DNA of 64,000 nt from Varroa destructor (GCF_002443255.2 NW_019211455.1:4322597-4386596); one strand, 5' to 3'; shown: positions 38,752-52,828, counted from the stretch's first letter. The notes: generated by a model from the sequence alone, not told the origin. Made by a program: numbers and translations.

Positions 38752-39413
38752 TAGGAACACCTGTAATTTTTGTGGCAGATTTGTGCTTTGAACACATCAA
38801 ATGAACAATAGCCATAACTTCGAACTGCCATAAAGAATGATCCCTTTGTAAACTAAATAGTATACCTGGTATAATTCCAAACAGATGCATATATAATTTT
38901 ACTGGCCTATACCCTATAAATTCATGCAATGTGTATGAAGATAATTTTCGTGGACAAAGTGCTAAGAAGACTCGGACCGCTCATGTACTTATGGAGATAT
39001 CTTCTTCCACAATGTATCACAAAACACCCATTTCCTTAGCAACGGTAGTAGTTCAAGGCTGGGTAGTACTACATATGCGCCTTCGGTCTATTAGTCGCTC
39101 TGCAGCGATAAGTGAGTGTTAGCTAGACGTGACAGCTCTCAGCTACTTCAGAGCGATTGTAGAGCTGAAGTTGAAAAAAGTTACATGGATAATAACTGAG
39201 TGTGATAAAATGAATGATGATGATGTTGAGTGATGATTGAAACGTATGTATAACGTGCAATGGCTATCCTGATTGAGCTCTAATGTGGGCCGAATGGTAG
39301 GATCAAAGGAAAAGAGAACGAACTAACGCAAAAGGGAAGAAAAGCAAAACGCAAAAAACGTGACGATAGCAATTCAGACTGCATGCAGATCAAATCGTCA
39401 CTTACGTTTGCAG

Positions 39414-39528
39414 CACAAGGATCAGCGAGGAACCTCGACGTGAATTCGCACGCGAGATGCGTGCCCGCCAATATACTACCAAGCTAATGTTTGAGCTTTC
39501 GGTCGTAGCCGTCCAGGGGCGTGCATAA
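39414..39528 (+). CDS. Candidate terminal exon downstream of the AKAP-like gene
   Basis: The acceptor is cacttacgtttgcag; then one base completes a phase-2 codon, followed by 37 codons and TAA at 39526-39528. The peptide begins TRISEEPRREFAREMRARQY, is charged and helix-like, and the exon is clearly GC-richer than its surroundings. An AATAAA lies 71 nt after the stop. The upstream partner is unknown: an internal donor at 38458 in the preceding gene's last exon has the right phase, as would an unseen exon. A second frame of this exon is open for 28 codons and would fit phase 1 from the donor at 39112. No family is recognised. Confidence 0.35.
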
Positions 39529-39598
39529 GGAACGATATTCAGAAAGATGCTTGCGGGGTGAACGTGCACGCGAGATTGGAATTGTCGCAATACTAAAT

Positions 39599-39604
39599 AA
39601 TAAA
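39599..39604 (+). promoter_or_regulatory. Polyadenylation signal AATAAA
   Basis: This canonical hexamer lies 71 nt after the TAA of the candidate terminal exon at 39414-39528 and supports a transcript end here. Confidence 0.4.
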
Positions 39605-39731
39605 CATTTTATGGTGCATTTCAGTTTGATAGGGCGTGTCGCAAGGACAATTTTTTTCTTCTCTTTTTTTTCGCTTGCTGTACGATTATAACAAACTTAA
39701 ATACGTTCAACTTTGGTGTGACCTATCGTAG

Positions 39732-39975
39732 AATTGACGCTGGTAGCTGTGACAACCCTGAGCGGACTTCATTGCTTCGTGAATCGTCGATTACTTCGTA
39801 CGGCAGTGGCGGAACCAACGGCAACGGGGCGAATTCAAGCTCACTGCCCTCAGACTCGGGGGTTCAGTCCGAGGTTGACGACGATGAGCACGTCGTGTTC
39901 GCCGTAGCGCCTACTACGGTGACTCTGGCTGCTCGGGCAGCTAGCGGAGAGATGGTTACGCGTAATGGGGTGAAG
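39732..39975 (+). CDS. Coding-like internal exon, unassigned gene
   Basis: The probable acceptor is cctatcgtag; the donor is GTAAGA at 39976 after ...GVK. The frame is open for more than 80 codons, with GC well above both flanks. It encodes a Ser/Gly/Asn-rich part (SYGSGGTNGNGANSSS), an acidic DDDE and an Ala/Thr-rich part ending MVTRNGVK. There is no in-frame ATG, so it is an internal exon: one base completes a phase-2 codon at entry, and exit is phase 0. Its place is open: it could follow an alternative donor in the AKAP-like gene (38458 has the right phase) or belong to a separate gene. The exact acceptor is uncertain because the pyrimidine tract lies about 50 nt upstream. Confidence 0.5.
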
Positions 39976-42900
39976 GTAAGATGAACCCATTGGATCTGGA
40001 TTTCGCTATGAACTATTTATCAAAAAGGCAACAACATTTATCGGTACGGCAAATTTTTAGTAAAGTATTTAGAAATAGGAATGTCTTCAAAAATTTGAGT
40101 GCTTATTTCTTTCGAAAATGTTAAAAAACGATGAAAGTATGCCCTGAGAAAGTCAAGATTGCCGAAGCCTAATTGCCGTAGTTTTTTTTTGTATCTATTT
40201 TCTTTTTTCCTTTATGTTTGTTATTTTCAATCTTGAAGATAGCGGTTGACTAGCTTCCTAACGATCTCTACCAACACTATGTAAGTAGTAAGTACTGCCC
40301 ATCTAACATTTATCATCCTTAAGTATGGTGCGAACCTTCTTTCTGTGAGCAATGAAGTTTTCCGAGATCATATAAATCTTGGGAATTCATCATTAGTCTT
40401 GTAACACTTCAACTTGGAGTAACTTAGTTTTTAACTTACACATGAACGTCAATGAATGTAGTATTTAGCGATTCTCTAATAACGTCGCATAAATAAGCGT
40501 TGGCATTAAATATGTATTTGATTGTAAGCAATGGAATGAAAAGCCTTATGCAAGCTAATCAATAAGTTAGGCAATACATTAAAGTTACACGGGTCATCAC
40601 AAGTTAATTCATTCAGATATGCTTTCGCCTGCAGAATACGCATCGCCGTGTGGGATTGAAGCCTTTCATTGCCTCGAATCAAATTCGTAACACGTTTAAC
40701 GCTGAAGAGGCCAGTCAATCCGTTATGACGGTCTAGGGGAGGAGTCATCTCACAGGGGCAATAGAGAAGAAAAGCAGTGGTTCATTGTACTACGGTTGCC
40801 ATTCAGTTTGAATCCAGCCACATCAGTATCCAGCCATGCATTAGAACAAAAAGTGCTACAAAGATAGTTGAAAGTGGAAATGGAAGGTCTCCGAAGAAAA
40901 TGGGTTAAGTTTATCCTTAAATTTGCTGATACCTAGTAACTAGTCACACTAACGTCAACTGCATAGATTTCAACCGGTGTTAAAGTGAGTATTATCTGCG
41001 CTAATAAAACTTTTTTTTTTCTATTTCGAATAATTGCTAAGACAGCTCGGTCAGGTATGGTTTAACGTTTGAAGTCCTTTGAGCGTAGCCTCATGTATAT
41101 CGGAAACAGTGCGGACCAATTAAAGCTGTGATGCTAGACACGCATTCGTGTAACATATCGCATATATAACGCGGTCTCACTATAAAGAGAAACAAAGTTG
41201 AACGAACAAAGACTCGGTCAGAAAACAGGCAGGGAACGATGTTAAGGGGCAATTGTGTCTCTTGTTCCGCCGGTTAGCCGTTCGCCACCAATGCCTCTTT
41301 CACGATCTTAGCAAGGGCAACTTTGTCTGTCCACTAGAGACGAAAAACTGCAATGGAAAATTTCGCTGTCAGCTAAGATTTCATCATGACCATTTAACAA
41401 GGAAGGCTTTTCACTGGCGAAAATGGGACACAATGGTTTCCTAAAGGTATATTCTGTATTGTTATATGCCTAATTTCATAACTGCCACAGCTTTTTTGTT
41501 CTAGAGTTTGATATATAACTGTCTTACTACCCTCACTCCTTTATTATCAGGTATTTTTCATATATGCACATGCGTACGTATAAATGCGGCTTGATGACGC
41601 ACGCGTTCGTACCTTTGTGACTCCGTAAAGATCAACTGAACCTCTACATGACCCTTAGTCAGCTTCGGTCTAACTTCCCGTCAGATTAGGCCGTATTTGT
41701 CTTCGCACCTAGGTTTAAGCAGGTATTCGCCTGAAGTATCGACGATGTGCGTTACTCGAGTTGACAAGGACGACTTCTAAAATAGAAAATGCATTGATTG
41801 ACTACCGGCTACCTGGCGTATGTACGACGCGTTGCGATGATCAATTACTAAAGAAGTTCGAGCAATTTACTTTCGTCGTAGATACGAAGGAAAAGAGTGT
41901 AGAAAAAGGTGACTACGTGTACGAATTTCATAAGATCAGCGTATCCTTGAATTGAAACATTTTCAGAGCTATTGTCACGCGCCAGTGGCCGCTGGACACT
42001 AGAATCAAAAGGTTTTACTTCCAGCTGCGGCTATAACTACCCGCTAGAAAAGCGTTTCGGATGTTAGCCATTGTGCGAGCACATATTTTCGTTTTCTGTT
42101 TACCGAATCAGTTGGCAATATTAAAGTTTTCACCAGTTGATATTGTTAGCTTATGCATTACGTTGTTTGTCGTAAGATGACAGCGCCACTTCCCTTGACC
42201 CCTTGCACATGCGATTTAGATGCTGTCGTTGATTCGATGGGCACGCACTCGGGGTCAACGAAGGTGGATTGTTAAAGTTCCCTCCCGCTGCCGAAGGCCT
42301 CCCGCTGCTTCAGCTAGCCCTAGATCTTTCCATAGCGGCCCTTAATTAACTACTGCCATTAACGCTCCTAAACTAGCTCGTCGCTGTTGAACCTCGAATG
42401 GTCATGGAAATAATCAATTCGTCAACTGCGCTACCGTGAGCCCATCAAAAGGCGCACGTATAACAAAGAAATTGTTGCAGATAATGATGTTTTGATTATT
42501 ATTAACCTGTCAGACGTCTTTAGTAGAGATCAACAATAATACTAGCGAGATCAGAAACTGAAACTAGATCTGTCAAAAGTGCATATAGGCTCATGGTGAA
42601 GTTTCCTGTCCTCGGCCATGTATCGGAAACTTACAAGACCTCATATCATTTTCGAATTTTGTTTGTATCTAATGATAAATTGGTTGTTCTACCAATGCTC
42701 CCCCGCTCGACTTCTGGCCTATAAGTCTCCTTTGAGCACAGCTAGGGAAGCTGTGAGGTCCGCATGTTCGGTCCCGTACCCATGCAACCTCCAACGATGA
42801 TTCCCTTCAACATTTTTAGTATTATTTCATAATTCCTCATTGTAAAAATGGGGAAAGATTCCTATAAATATGCCCAAATATTCATTCGGACTTAGCTAGA

Positions 42901-43148
42901 ACTGATTGATGACACCGACCTCGCTACTCCCTGAACGATCACCAATGCAAATAGTTTTATTCTTATTTTCTGAAACAGGCCGAGACACAGAATTTGTAAT
43001 CGATTAATAGAAATGAACTCTCTCCAACTGCATTGTAGCCTTATACAGCAGCAATATACATATATATATGTATATGAAGAGCGCCTTATCGTGGTAAACC
43101 GGACCATGGACGTCGCATACGCCGAGCCCACTTCGTAACTCAATGTAG

Positions 43149-43403
43149 GCCGTGAAGCTACATATGGTCGTCTATAATAGTAGTGATTGGCCGTGTCTAG
43201 GTGATTACTATGCTAAGTACATCAAGATTCCAGGCATCTACGGACACCTTCAACAGTCCTTAGTGCTGGCGAACCGGTATGCCCTTGGACTAAATATCCC
43301 GCTAAGTTTACGCAACACGGCTGTTTCAAGCAAGACACATGAGGTTAAGCTGTTACATGAGAATGCGTTGAAGGAGATACAGGAACATTTGTCTCAAGTT
43401 TAA
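43149..43403 (+). CDS. Candidate terminal exon, phase-compatible with 39732-39975
   Basis: The acceptor is aactcaatgtag and entry is in phase 0, matching the phase-0 exit at 39975. It then has 84 codons to TAA. The peptide includes DYYAKYIKIPGIYGHLQQ, ANRYALGLNIPLSLRN and ends in a charged helix (KLLHENALKEIQEHLSQV). Codon composition is GC-richer than the neighbourhood. The acceptor has a weak pyrimidine tract, the frame length alone is within chance, and no AATAAA was noticed shortly downstream. No family is recognised. Confidence 0.28.
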   Translation, partial: AVKLHMVVYNSSDWPCLGDYYAKYIKIPGIYGHLQQSLVLANRYALGLNIPLSLRNTAVSSKTHEVKLLHENALKEIQEHLSQV

Positions 43404-44934
43404 AAGCAAATGTTTAGTCTTTGTATGTACGCGAAAAATAATGCACGTTCTTTTGACACGCATCTTTGAAGCTTATGGCCGCGAATATTGCTACGTGGAC
43501 TCGTAGGCAACATATTTTCTTAGGACACGTACAGAGAAGCACGCAAGAAAAGACGAAACACCTGTCTAGAAGATGACTGTTAGCTAAGTGACATTTATAA
43601 CCTGCGTTGGCATGGGAGATCCGACAGAAGACTGTGTAAAGGGCCATCGTCCTCAGAAGTTATGATGTACGAAACTTACAAGAAACAAGTTTTACATGAC
43701 TCTATATGACCATACTCGGCTGAACTTATTGAACATTTCTTATAGTTGTTAACGTTACGATCATGATTACACTGTGCTAGGTGCAACTATACAGGCGGAG
43801 CCATAGGCTGTCGAGTACTAGTTACTCAATAGAGCCACAGTTTGTTTGTGTACATGCCAAAAAGTAAAAAGTAGCCCGTAGATTCTACGCATTTAACAAT
43901 AATACGTGTAATTTCGACGACGCTTATGAAATGAGACGTTTTTATCCCGCAACCAATGTCAGCGGTTAAGAATTTTGCTTGAATGCTCAACGCCTCGTTG
44001 TGTGAGTCTCAGGCAGTCTTTGACTCTTAGGCCCATTACGTCTGTTAGTGCAAGCGTCACTTCCCTTGTTTTACAAACGAACAAACGCATGCCACCACTT
44101 CGAAATACCGACGTAATTAAGATAGCTTGGGTCCGCCCATATACCTCATACACAAACTTATTATGCATCACCACATGTAAAGATCATTGAAATTGGCACC
44201 CGATGAAACTCGCGCCCATTTTGTCAAATTGGTAGTGACAGACTGGCAGTTGGATGGATGTCTATCATGGTTCTCCTTCGACGTTACTCTTGTTTCGCCC
44301 CGGTGCAAATATTCTCCAGCTCAAATCCGTATAGTAAGTGCTTTTGCCAGGCAGAAGATTCCATGTCTTCAGCTGCTCGGGAAATTTATAGTCGTCTAGG
44401 GCTAGTCATACATCTCGGGAATTCCTTCCATGCACCTATATGCGTTTTCTGGATATAGATGTCGAACCACGTAAGGAATATTTTTTCCAAGCACCGTTCC
44501 GTCGACAGATCGTTTCCGGTCTCTGAGCGTTCCTAATAATAGAGCGAATAAACACCCTGCAACTACTCACCATAACTTTGTGTAGTCGCAAATTAGATGG
44601 TTCCCATGGAAAGATTTTTTTTCAAGGCTAAATATTAAAATTTAGGTCATATCGTTATTTTAAAGGAGTCATATAACAATTAGCCCAAATAGCCCATGTC
44701 CTTTATTTACACACCTGCAGCCTTCCTATCAGCAGCTTTTCTTGGTTCACTATTGTTTATTGACTCGCTTGTGGCGGTCAGACTTATAGTTTGAGACGCA
44801 ATATGAACAGCGTAGAATAGAAAGTGAAGATCAAGATCCTCTGTGGTGACCAGTAAGAGCCTTCATTTGTACATCGACGTCCAGTTCTTCTATTATAATT
44901 CTAAGTTACTTATCCAGAAATATATTTATTTTTG

Positions 44935-44936
<2 letters not shown>

Positions 44937-44967
<31 letters not shown>
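44937..44967. repeat. (AT)n microsatellite
   Basis: It is an uninterrupted AT dinucleotide run of 31 nt. Confidence 0.97.
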
Positions 44968-44970
<3 letters not shown>

Positions 44971-47502
44971 GCGTGGAGCACATTAGATAGATTTCTAGAA
45001 TAGATACGGTAGACGGGGACTCATGTTGCTGAAGGATGGCCATTGCATAAATCCACGATCGTTCTTGTTAATAAACAAAGGTGTGGCTTGGAAATGTAAA
45101 AGTATTGGTCCAACTTCTTTCTCACTGACGTAATGTGATCTCTTGTGGGGTGAATGCTTCTTGTACTGGTGAATTAGGAAGGAATTACTTCGAAAGCATA
45201 TAGTTGATGCATTAAATAAATAACTACGAGTTCACGCTATAAGAACTGCTAGCAAAACACTCACAGTACTAGTCGCAGTAGATCTGAGGTCTGTCTGTAG
45301 CGCGATTTTCAAATGTGTGCGCGGGTATGTTACGTGCTTCGCTTCTGTTTCCTGTTCTGTCGTTAGTGGCTATCGGATGAATCAGAATGTTCGCCGAGAA
45401 AAACAGGATCGGAACGGGCGTGCGATTGTTCTATATAACTTTATTGTGCCGTGAATCATTTCCAAGGTAGATTTACTTTCCCACCTTTCATAAATTTTGT
45501 ATGCGCTAACCGATTATAGTTGGTGCTTACTCGATACTCTTTTCCCACCAATCGTGGTAAAATAACATTTCGACGGGGAGCTGTTTTCACCGGTCGTACT
45601 GTAGGGTAATGTAATGCTTAGAGAATATTTACCACTATTGAATACATCGTAGTGCGTATGCATAAAGCAGAATCGTTTTATAGTACGACCATTTGGTTGA
45701 TCCACGTTGACCACGATGCTACAACGTCGCCCTTTCCTCTTACGTTGTATATAGATATAACGTATGAATACTCGTCTATAAGGATTCAGAAATAAAGAAA
45801 AAAACGAATGTACCGTTCATGTAACTAGGAAATCGCCAAGTTCGAATCGATTTGCTTTCTCTTCTCTATTTTAAGCCTCTAACCAAGCTACCCAGGATTG
45901 CGCTTCCTTTCAGGATGCACGAATCAAACAGACATCGTGCAATGCTGTATGCAAGTGTTCATTTAGCAATAAAGTTAGCGAATTTTAATAGTTTCTCAAA
46001 CGATTTTATAATGATTAGGTTGTACCTATAAAAACGATAGATTGCGGCAAACGGCATAATCACCTAACGATCCATATCGAAATTTGCCTTACAGTATCAT
46101 TAAAAACAACCTGTACCACGGGCAAAAAATATACAAGTGTTATCGTTAAAGCGTCTTCTATTATGTGGCATCATCGATGCCATCTACACCGTGGGCCCAC
46201 ATAGTGGGCTCACGAAATGGGGTTTTGTGGGCTACTATTGACTTCGTGCTGGTACGGCAGCTGCTAGCTACGGCAAAACTAAGCAGACATTTTTCTTTTT
46301 AGAAAGGCTGTGACTATAGCTGGAAAAGGCGATGCTATTTAATCATTTACTAGGAAATCAAGCAGGTTAACGGCCATGATCCGTCTACGACAGATCCGGC
46401 TTTTGAATATCCATGGGCGCCGGAACAGCCACGAGTGACGTTTGGTTCGAAAAAAGGGGACGAGCAGCAAGAACTGGGCATCGTTTTCTGAAGCCGGCTG
46501 CAAAACTGTCATACGAATGTACGTAATTACGAATTACGAATCATACGAGGTGATTATTCAGTGCCTGGATTCTGATCTAGGATGATGACTATCAGTTTGG
46601 TGGACATGTCGCTAATATTGTTCCGTCCGTCCAAACGATGCGCTACAGCGATAAAGTCGTCAATGTGTTTTCAGGGAAATGACATGGTACCCGTAGCTGG
46701 TAATAACGCATGCGAAACTACGATAAATTAGTCCATTGTGACACTTCCTATTAAGCTGAGTTCCTTTTTGAGGCCAGCTAGTTCTTGCGATTTGTCCATA
46801 AAATTGTCCTCGCCGACAGCCGATTTCATGTATGCTTGAAAAAAGCTAGTCCATTCAGCCCCACTTTACCTTAACTTCTCAAGTGATAGTGCTATGTAAC
46901 TCAATGTACTAGTTTTTGCAATTTATGTTCACGTTACCTTTGAAAATACAACTTCCGCACAGGCGACATTATGGCAGATCAACCAGGCTGTGATTTCGTC
47001 TGCTTATAGGTCAACGAAGGCTTGATAACGTACAAAGGGCACACCTAGCTAACTATATACTTATACAGACCTTGTATAACCTATACATACCCGCCATTAG
47101 AATCTTAGCCAAGGAAAATCTCCAGTGGCGCGAACTGCGCCTAGTTTTTTTTTACCATTTACATTTTGAAAAACTCTAAAAATATATTAGTTAGTATTTT
47201 AAACGAAACAGGGTAGCATATTTAGCCTTGGCGCTCCGCACACGATCCAAGAACGGCCAAAAACCTTCTGTCGAACTTAGACCTTGATTAAGGCTCCAAA
47301 TGGGCCTGCAAGTTCAAAAGAAAGCTGCCGTATCATCTGACTGACACTGTGCAATCAGGACTGCTACAAGGATTTAAAAAACAAAGTTGGGTATTTGCAA
47401 AATTGTTGGCCTAATCTATTTTTTGGAGGTCGTTAAGCAAATACTATGTCCTCAACAAATTATTAACTGTTAGGCGTATCCATTGCGGTTATCTGCAACT
47501 GT

Positions 47503-47525
47503 GCAGCAGCAGCAGCAGCAGCAGC
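47503..47525 (+). repeat. (GCA)n trinucleotide repeat
   Basis: There are seven full GCA/CAG units plus a partial one. It is not inside a supported exon, although the bases before it (ctgtgcag) could serve as an acceptor. Confidence 0.9.
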
Positions 47526-50500
47526 TTTTACTCAACAATTTTTTTTCGTGGCATGACGCTATACAATTGTTCAGCGTATGCGACCGAATCTCCGAAGCGT
47601 TCAACGACTATTAAACGCTTGACTTAAAAACAGTTTATTTTTTAATTTCAATCTGAGCTATTGCTAAACTAACGTTGGATAAATTTGACTTGCCTACCTG
47701 GTTTAAGCTAAAGATACAGACTGAACAGATCGGCCGCAATAAACGCTATTGTTAATAGAAAAAGACGACTTAGTTTTTGTAGCAGATGGAAAACAAATTC
47801 AAGGCCGTCTTTGAAATATACGCAATGTACAAACGGTTGTTGACTTTTCTTGATATTTTACTCTGTCTGGATTTCAGCTACAAGGTAAATTGGAGCCAAC
47901 ATCTAACGCATCGACGCTTCCAGCTAAACCATTATTGCAAACTCTGGCAAGCAAAGTACCCCTGCTCAGGGAAGCGCGTAACACTGGTTTTCCCTTTGGA
48001 TTTTGTTGCTGTGTTATGTAAAGGTCGTACTTTATATAGCCGATTCTCATTTACAACTAACGCCAGACACAGATCGCTATAAATCCATCCATCCGCGTCC
48101 ATCGACCTTGCCACCTTGATAACTATTTCATCTACACCGCCATCGGCTGGTATAATCCGCGTGTGCTTCCCAGTAGACTGGACGCCATGAAGTTTTGTAC
48201 CTCAAGCAATACATAGCAAATCTATTAACTGGTAACCGAGGCCAGTAGCGAAACGAAATATTAACACTAACCAAAAAAAAGTTTCTAGCTCAAGCTTCGA
48301 TGCTGAAAGCATCCGTCAATATCAAACCGCTAATAATCTCTAAAATCGATTCCAACACAATTACATAGGCTATTGTAGCCTAAAAAGGTTATCTCAAAAG
48401 TGCCACCCACAGAGTTAATATAGTACAGTATGGTAAGCTCACCTTCACTTTATCTCACACGCATATTCTTTACTCATTCTGTGTGATTCAGCCCGACCTG
48501 ATACTGAATGTGCAAAGATAAGATCACCATTGGGCACATCGTTTACGTATGGCTTGGAAGTGTCAACGTTAGCTAGAAGTAGGAACGAACGATAAACATC
48601 ATCGATTTTGAATTTAATTATCTTCAGTTACTGTTTCTGCAAGAACGTTTTTTTAACTATCTGGGTATTCAGTAGTGTTTTCGGTGGCACGAAACTAAGG
48701 TGTTTCTGATGAATGCAGGACATACTCAGGAGTTCCGCTAACTATCCTAGCTAGAACGCTCGTCACCTGAAAGGATTCACAATTTGCTAACATTTATTGT
48801 GCACTGAGAATAATTTACTCCTTCGGTCCGAAATAGATGCAACAGCGCACCTCGCGCAGATCGGTACCATCGTTTCGACAACTAGAATGTTTCCAAGATA
48901 AGCGAGAGATGATGAGGATCACGTGCACGTGTGTGGAGGACAGCGTGTGGTTATTGTCATACTTTTTCTACAGCTCCAATGAGTGGAGTAGAAACGAACA
49001 CAATTTTACCAGCAAAAGATCCCGTTTAATCCCCTAAGTTCATTTACCGAAACCTGTTCCACTGGCTATACCGCATAGCTATCGTATAGATCGTGGCTGA
49101 CCTCAAAAGCTAAAAAAAAAGTCACAAGTTGACTCCAGATGCAAACATACACATACGGGCCAGTGTTCCTAAGGTCGGCGGCAAGAATAGTATGCTATAT
49201 ATTAAATATATATACGATAATAATGATACGAAAGCGACATCTGGCACCACACGTAGAGGCTGTAGAATAGAATTTGTTTCCGTACAAACTGGATTCTCTC
49301 AGTTGCCTTTGGCCGATATCAGCCCTTATTAATATCACGCGTACAACAAGTTCATGTTATATGATATATAGCTATTATATTGACAAAAAACGGATGAATT
49401 GAAAAGAGCTCTCTATAATATGACATAAATGGCTGACAGCAACCACGGCTATATAGAAAACTAGCAACAACAAGCTAATATAATGATATATTATTATATA
49501 ATATATGCAGGGTGCCATAATATCGATGACCGAATGAGCTAGAGTAATGAAGCATGTGAGTCAAAATATAGAAACGGACAGGCAGAAATGACGATTGTTC
49601 TGAAGATAATAAATAATAGTGATAAAAGAAGCACTTTTGTTGTGTAGGTATGACAGCCCATCTTGCCTGTCCGTCTGTAACACCCAGTTTGCTGAAAGAC
49701 ATAAATGGAAGTTCGTGAAAAACATACAGTGTTGATTAGTTATAGGCCTATTGTTACAAAAAACGGCGCGCATATCATATGTGAACATGGATATAATACG
49801 TAATTAGCCATTATAAACCACAACAACAAACATTACTCAGATGGAAGAAGCCAACCTCGTACCCGTCGAATAGTCAAATATTGCTATTCGCTAACAATGG
49901 CAGTATCACCAGCAGTTTTAAGGGCGTTGAAACAGCAGAGGCTGTTTTCAGGTGCCCTCAGGAAATACAGGCAACATCATGCGAATGAGATTGTTTCTGT
50001 TCGGCATCGCTTAAAAGCACTGAGTGATTGATCATTGAAGAACTGACGGATGAGTGAGCACAGCATGGCGAGGCAGAGTGCCCTGCGGCTGGCTAGTGTT
50101 GTCCTCAAAATGGGAATGATCGTGTCTGTCTGGTTCAGCAGTTGAGCACGAAAAACGTAAATATAAAAGAGAAGCTTATAGGAGATAGCACGACAATTCT
50201 GGCTATTCTATAAAACAACTAAACTTTGACTGTGCCACAAAATGTCACGGATGAACTATTGACGCCCCGGTCGACTGAAAAGACGGCGTAACGGCAACAT
50301 CTTGCGAAATGTTTCCCTGCGTGGACGACACTGGTAACTAATCGAAACAGGATATAAAGCAGATAAGTCAAAGAATAGGTGCGTCGTCGTCGTTGTTGTT
50401 GTTGTGTAGCTGTGTAGAATGACCCAGTAAAAAAAAAAAAGTATCGTATTCGATAATACACTAAGTATCTAAAATGTTCCTCAGCCACTCGTTTTTGAGA

Positions 50501-51183
50501 ATTGCGTATTGTCCACATCGTACCTGTTATCATCGTCTTTTGAGCGAAGCCGTTCCCGGAGATCGCTCCTGGTAGTATCCTGTAGGGCAAACGAAGTAGT
50601 AGGTTGACGGTGCAAAAAAAAGTGCAGTACTGCTAAGTTCCCCATTTCCCCGCACTTCATTGATTCAAATATTGGTTAGACAAATGACACGTACATGGAA
50701 GACCGATGAGATTGTAAACAAACTTTTCACGTTTTTATTGACGTATTAGCGCTAACTGTGCTATTGTAACAGCAAAAGGAGCGCCTGACCTTTCCGGAAA
50801 TTATTGGTCAGAAAATCAGAATCAGAAAATGGACGGAACTTACAGAAGAATTTTAATCGGTTTGCGATAATTCATATTACCACGCAATTAACGATGAAGA
50901 ACTGAATTAACAAAGTAAAACGGCAGTAGGAAACGGCAGCATATTTAGTTATAGGTTTTATTGTATATCAGAGCCGTGGCTATGGAATCTTCAATATCAG
51001 ATCGCTTTTGCCATAGGTGCCATTGTCACAACATTGCAAAGGCGTACAGACATCGTCGTGACTCAAACTTGAGACATCAGTTACCATCGTCATCAATAGT
51101 ACAATCAATAGCGGATACAAACAGGTAAGTATTCGATTAAGAAAGTTGCGCAGGAGAGCAGAAGGGTAAATATTTAAAAGCAA

Positions 51184-51184
<1 letters not shown>

Positions 51185-51226
<42 letters not shown>
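51185..51226. repeat. (TA)21 microsatellite
   Basis: It is an uninterrupted TA run of 42 nt. Confidence 0.97.
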
Positions 51227-51228
<2 letters not shown>

Positions 51229-52343
51229 CAAGAGATACAGTCGTGCCCAAGAATGCTGTCGAAGAGAGAAATCGATGAAATAAAATGGCATGTTAAGCTC
51301 ACCTTTGTGTCAGTTATTTTTCGCTATCGTTATAACAACAGTAGCACCGTTCCATAAGGAATATCATTGTAGAGCGGAGAAAAGCTCGGGGCATGACTGC
51401 TGTCAATGGCAGTTAGCTTGACAACGTCTAAGCAAGTGTTGTGAATGGCATTAAAACACAAACGCACCGGCCTTGTGATCCACACCGCGGTCTGACGTGG
51501 TCGTTAGCACTACTCCCATTCAAAATTTTTTTTTCTTTCACCCATATTTGTACCCGAAATAACGACGCGAAATTCTCTCCTCATATCCACAATTGTAATA
51601 ATATTAATAATAATGAATATATCGTACGGATAACGAAGATAATAGTAACTAAAACAGCAAAGGCAAAAAACAATGTTTGATCTATTAGTCTGTGGACACA
51701 AGTCCATGTTATGGAGCAAAATGGAGGTGGTTGCAATGTCGATGAATAACGACAATTTCAAGACTGAAAATTAGTAATACGACTAAATATATAATAACTA
51801 CATTATTGAGAAATACAAACATCAATCTGCGTATTTTATCTTATGTTCAGTGCATGTCCGACCCAATATAATATACCACATACAACAAAAATTAAAAGAT
51901 AATATCGGTATAGATTGTATCTATACGGTATATACGTGCTTGAATAGAACAAACAGGCCTGTGGTACTATGCATTTTGCCACGATCTAGATTGGAGTTGG
52001 AATTTTAGCTAAGCCTTTTCAACATTCATGTACACATGTTAGCGACTGTGTAGCTATTGGCCTGTAGATAGCTCGGTGGGCGTATCCGAGAACTTAGTCT
52101 CAAATGTGCTTTGTGTCGTTTTAAAGCACAAACATCTCCTAGTAACATGCGGTGTTAATTTTTTTGTGTAATCGTTTTGTGGTCAATTTTCAAATGGTAC
52201 GTAAAAACATACGCCGACGGATCTCACCGGTCGCTTCCGAATTTCCACAATAAATTTACTTAAAGAAGAGTGTGTTCAGTCACCCGGCAGTAGTAGTTAA
52301 TGCTTTGTCCAAAGTTTAAAGCTGTATTTCAGGTGAAGCATAT

Positions 52344-52383
52344 CCGTAACGTGCTGCATTCGGATCGATGCAGTACGTTACGG
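52344..52383. repeat. 16-bp near-perfect hairpin
   Basis: CCGTAACGTGCTGCAT (52344-52359) pairs with ATGCAGTACGTTACGG (52368-52383) around an 8-nt loop, with one G:T position. Confidence 0.85.
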
Positions 52384-52828
52384 GCATACACTGCACGACA
52401 TATCTGATTAAGCAAAGTACATGTAACACCATCGCGACCACGCCATCGATGAAACACTTATGAACTTAAAACGACTAGAAAAAAAGGGCTATTCTACTAG
52501 TAGAGGTTATGTTATACGATGCCTTATTGTCGAAAATTCTACTGTTCGATCCATCCAAAAACATTAAGTAAGTTATAATCTTCCTGACAGCTGCAAACAG
52601 CTGTTTCGAAGCAGCCTCCGTATGACGGTACAGTATTCTCAGGTAATATCACATATGTATTAAGTTGTTTAAAGACAAAAACACTTCTTGTTTACAACCT
52701 CGCTTTTCGAACGTTTTCGTTTGTTAATAGCTAAGTGTAATGTACAGTCGGAGAGCTCTTTGTTTCCCGCCATTACCAATGCATTGCCCGCGTCCTCGGC
52801 TGTACCTCGAATTGAACTGTATTTTCAG

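Larger units (their letters stand above)
43404..52828. other. No supported gene; microsatellites
   Basis: It holds the AT, GCA and TA microsatellites and scattered frames of 60-120 codons. Coding-like but unproved frames occur near 43.96-44.33 kb on both strands, one ending at a GTAAGT at 44335. None was assembled into a gene. Confidence 0.45.

Noticed and set aside
43959..44190. Protein-like frames on both strands near 44 kb
   Set aside because: Each strand excludes the other. Neither has a good acceptor and donor pair, so no gene could be supported.
50219..50590. 123-codon minus strand frame with Gln/Arg run
   Set aside because: The run comes from a short GTT/GTC repeat. There is no splice support and the composition is otherwise random-like.
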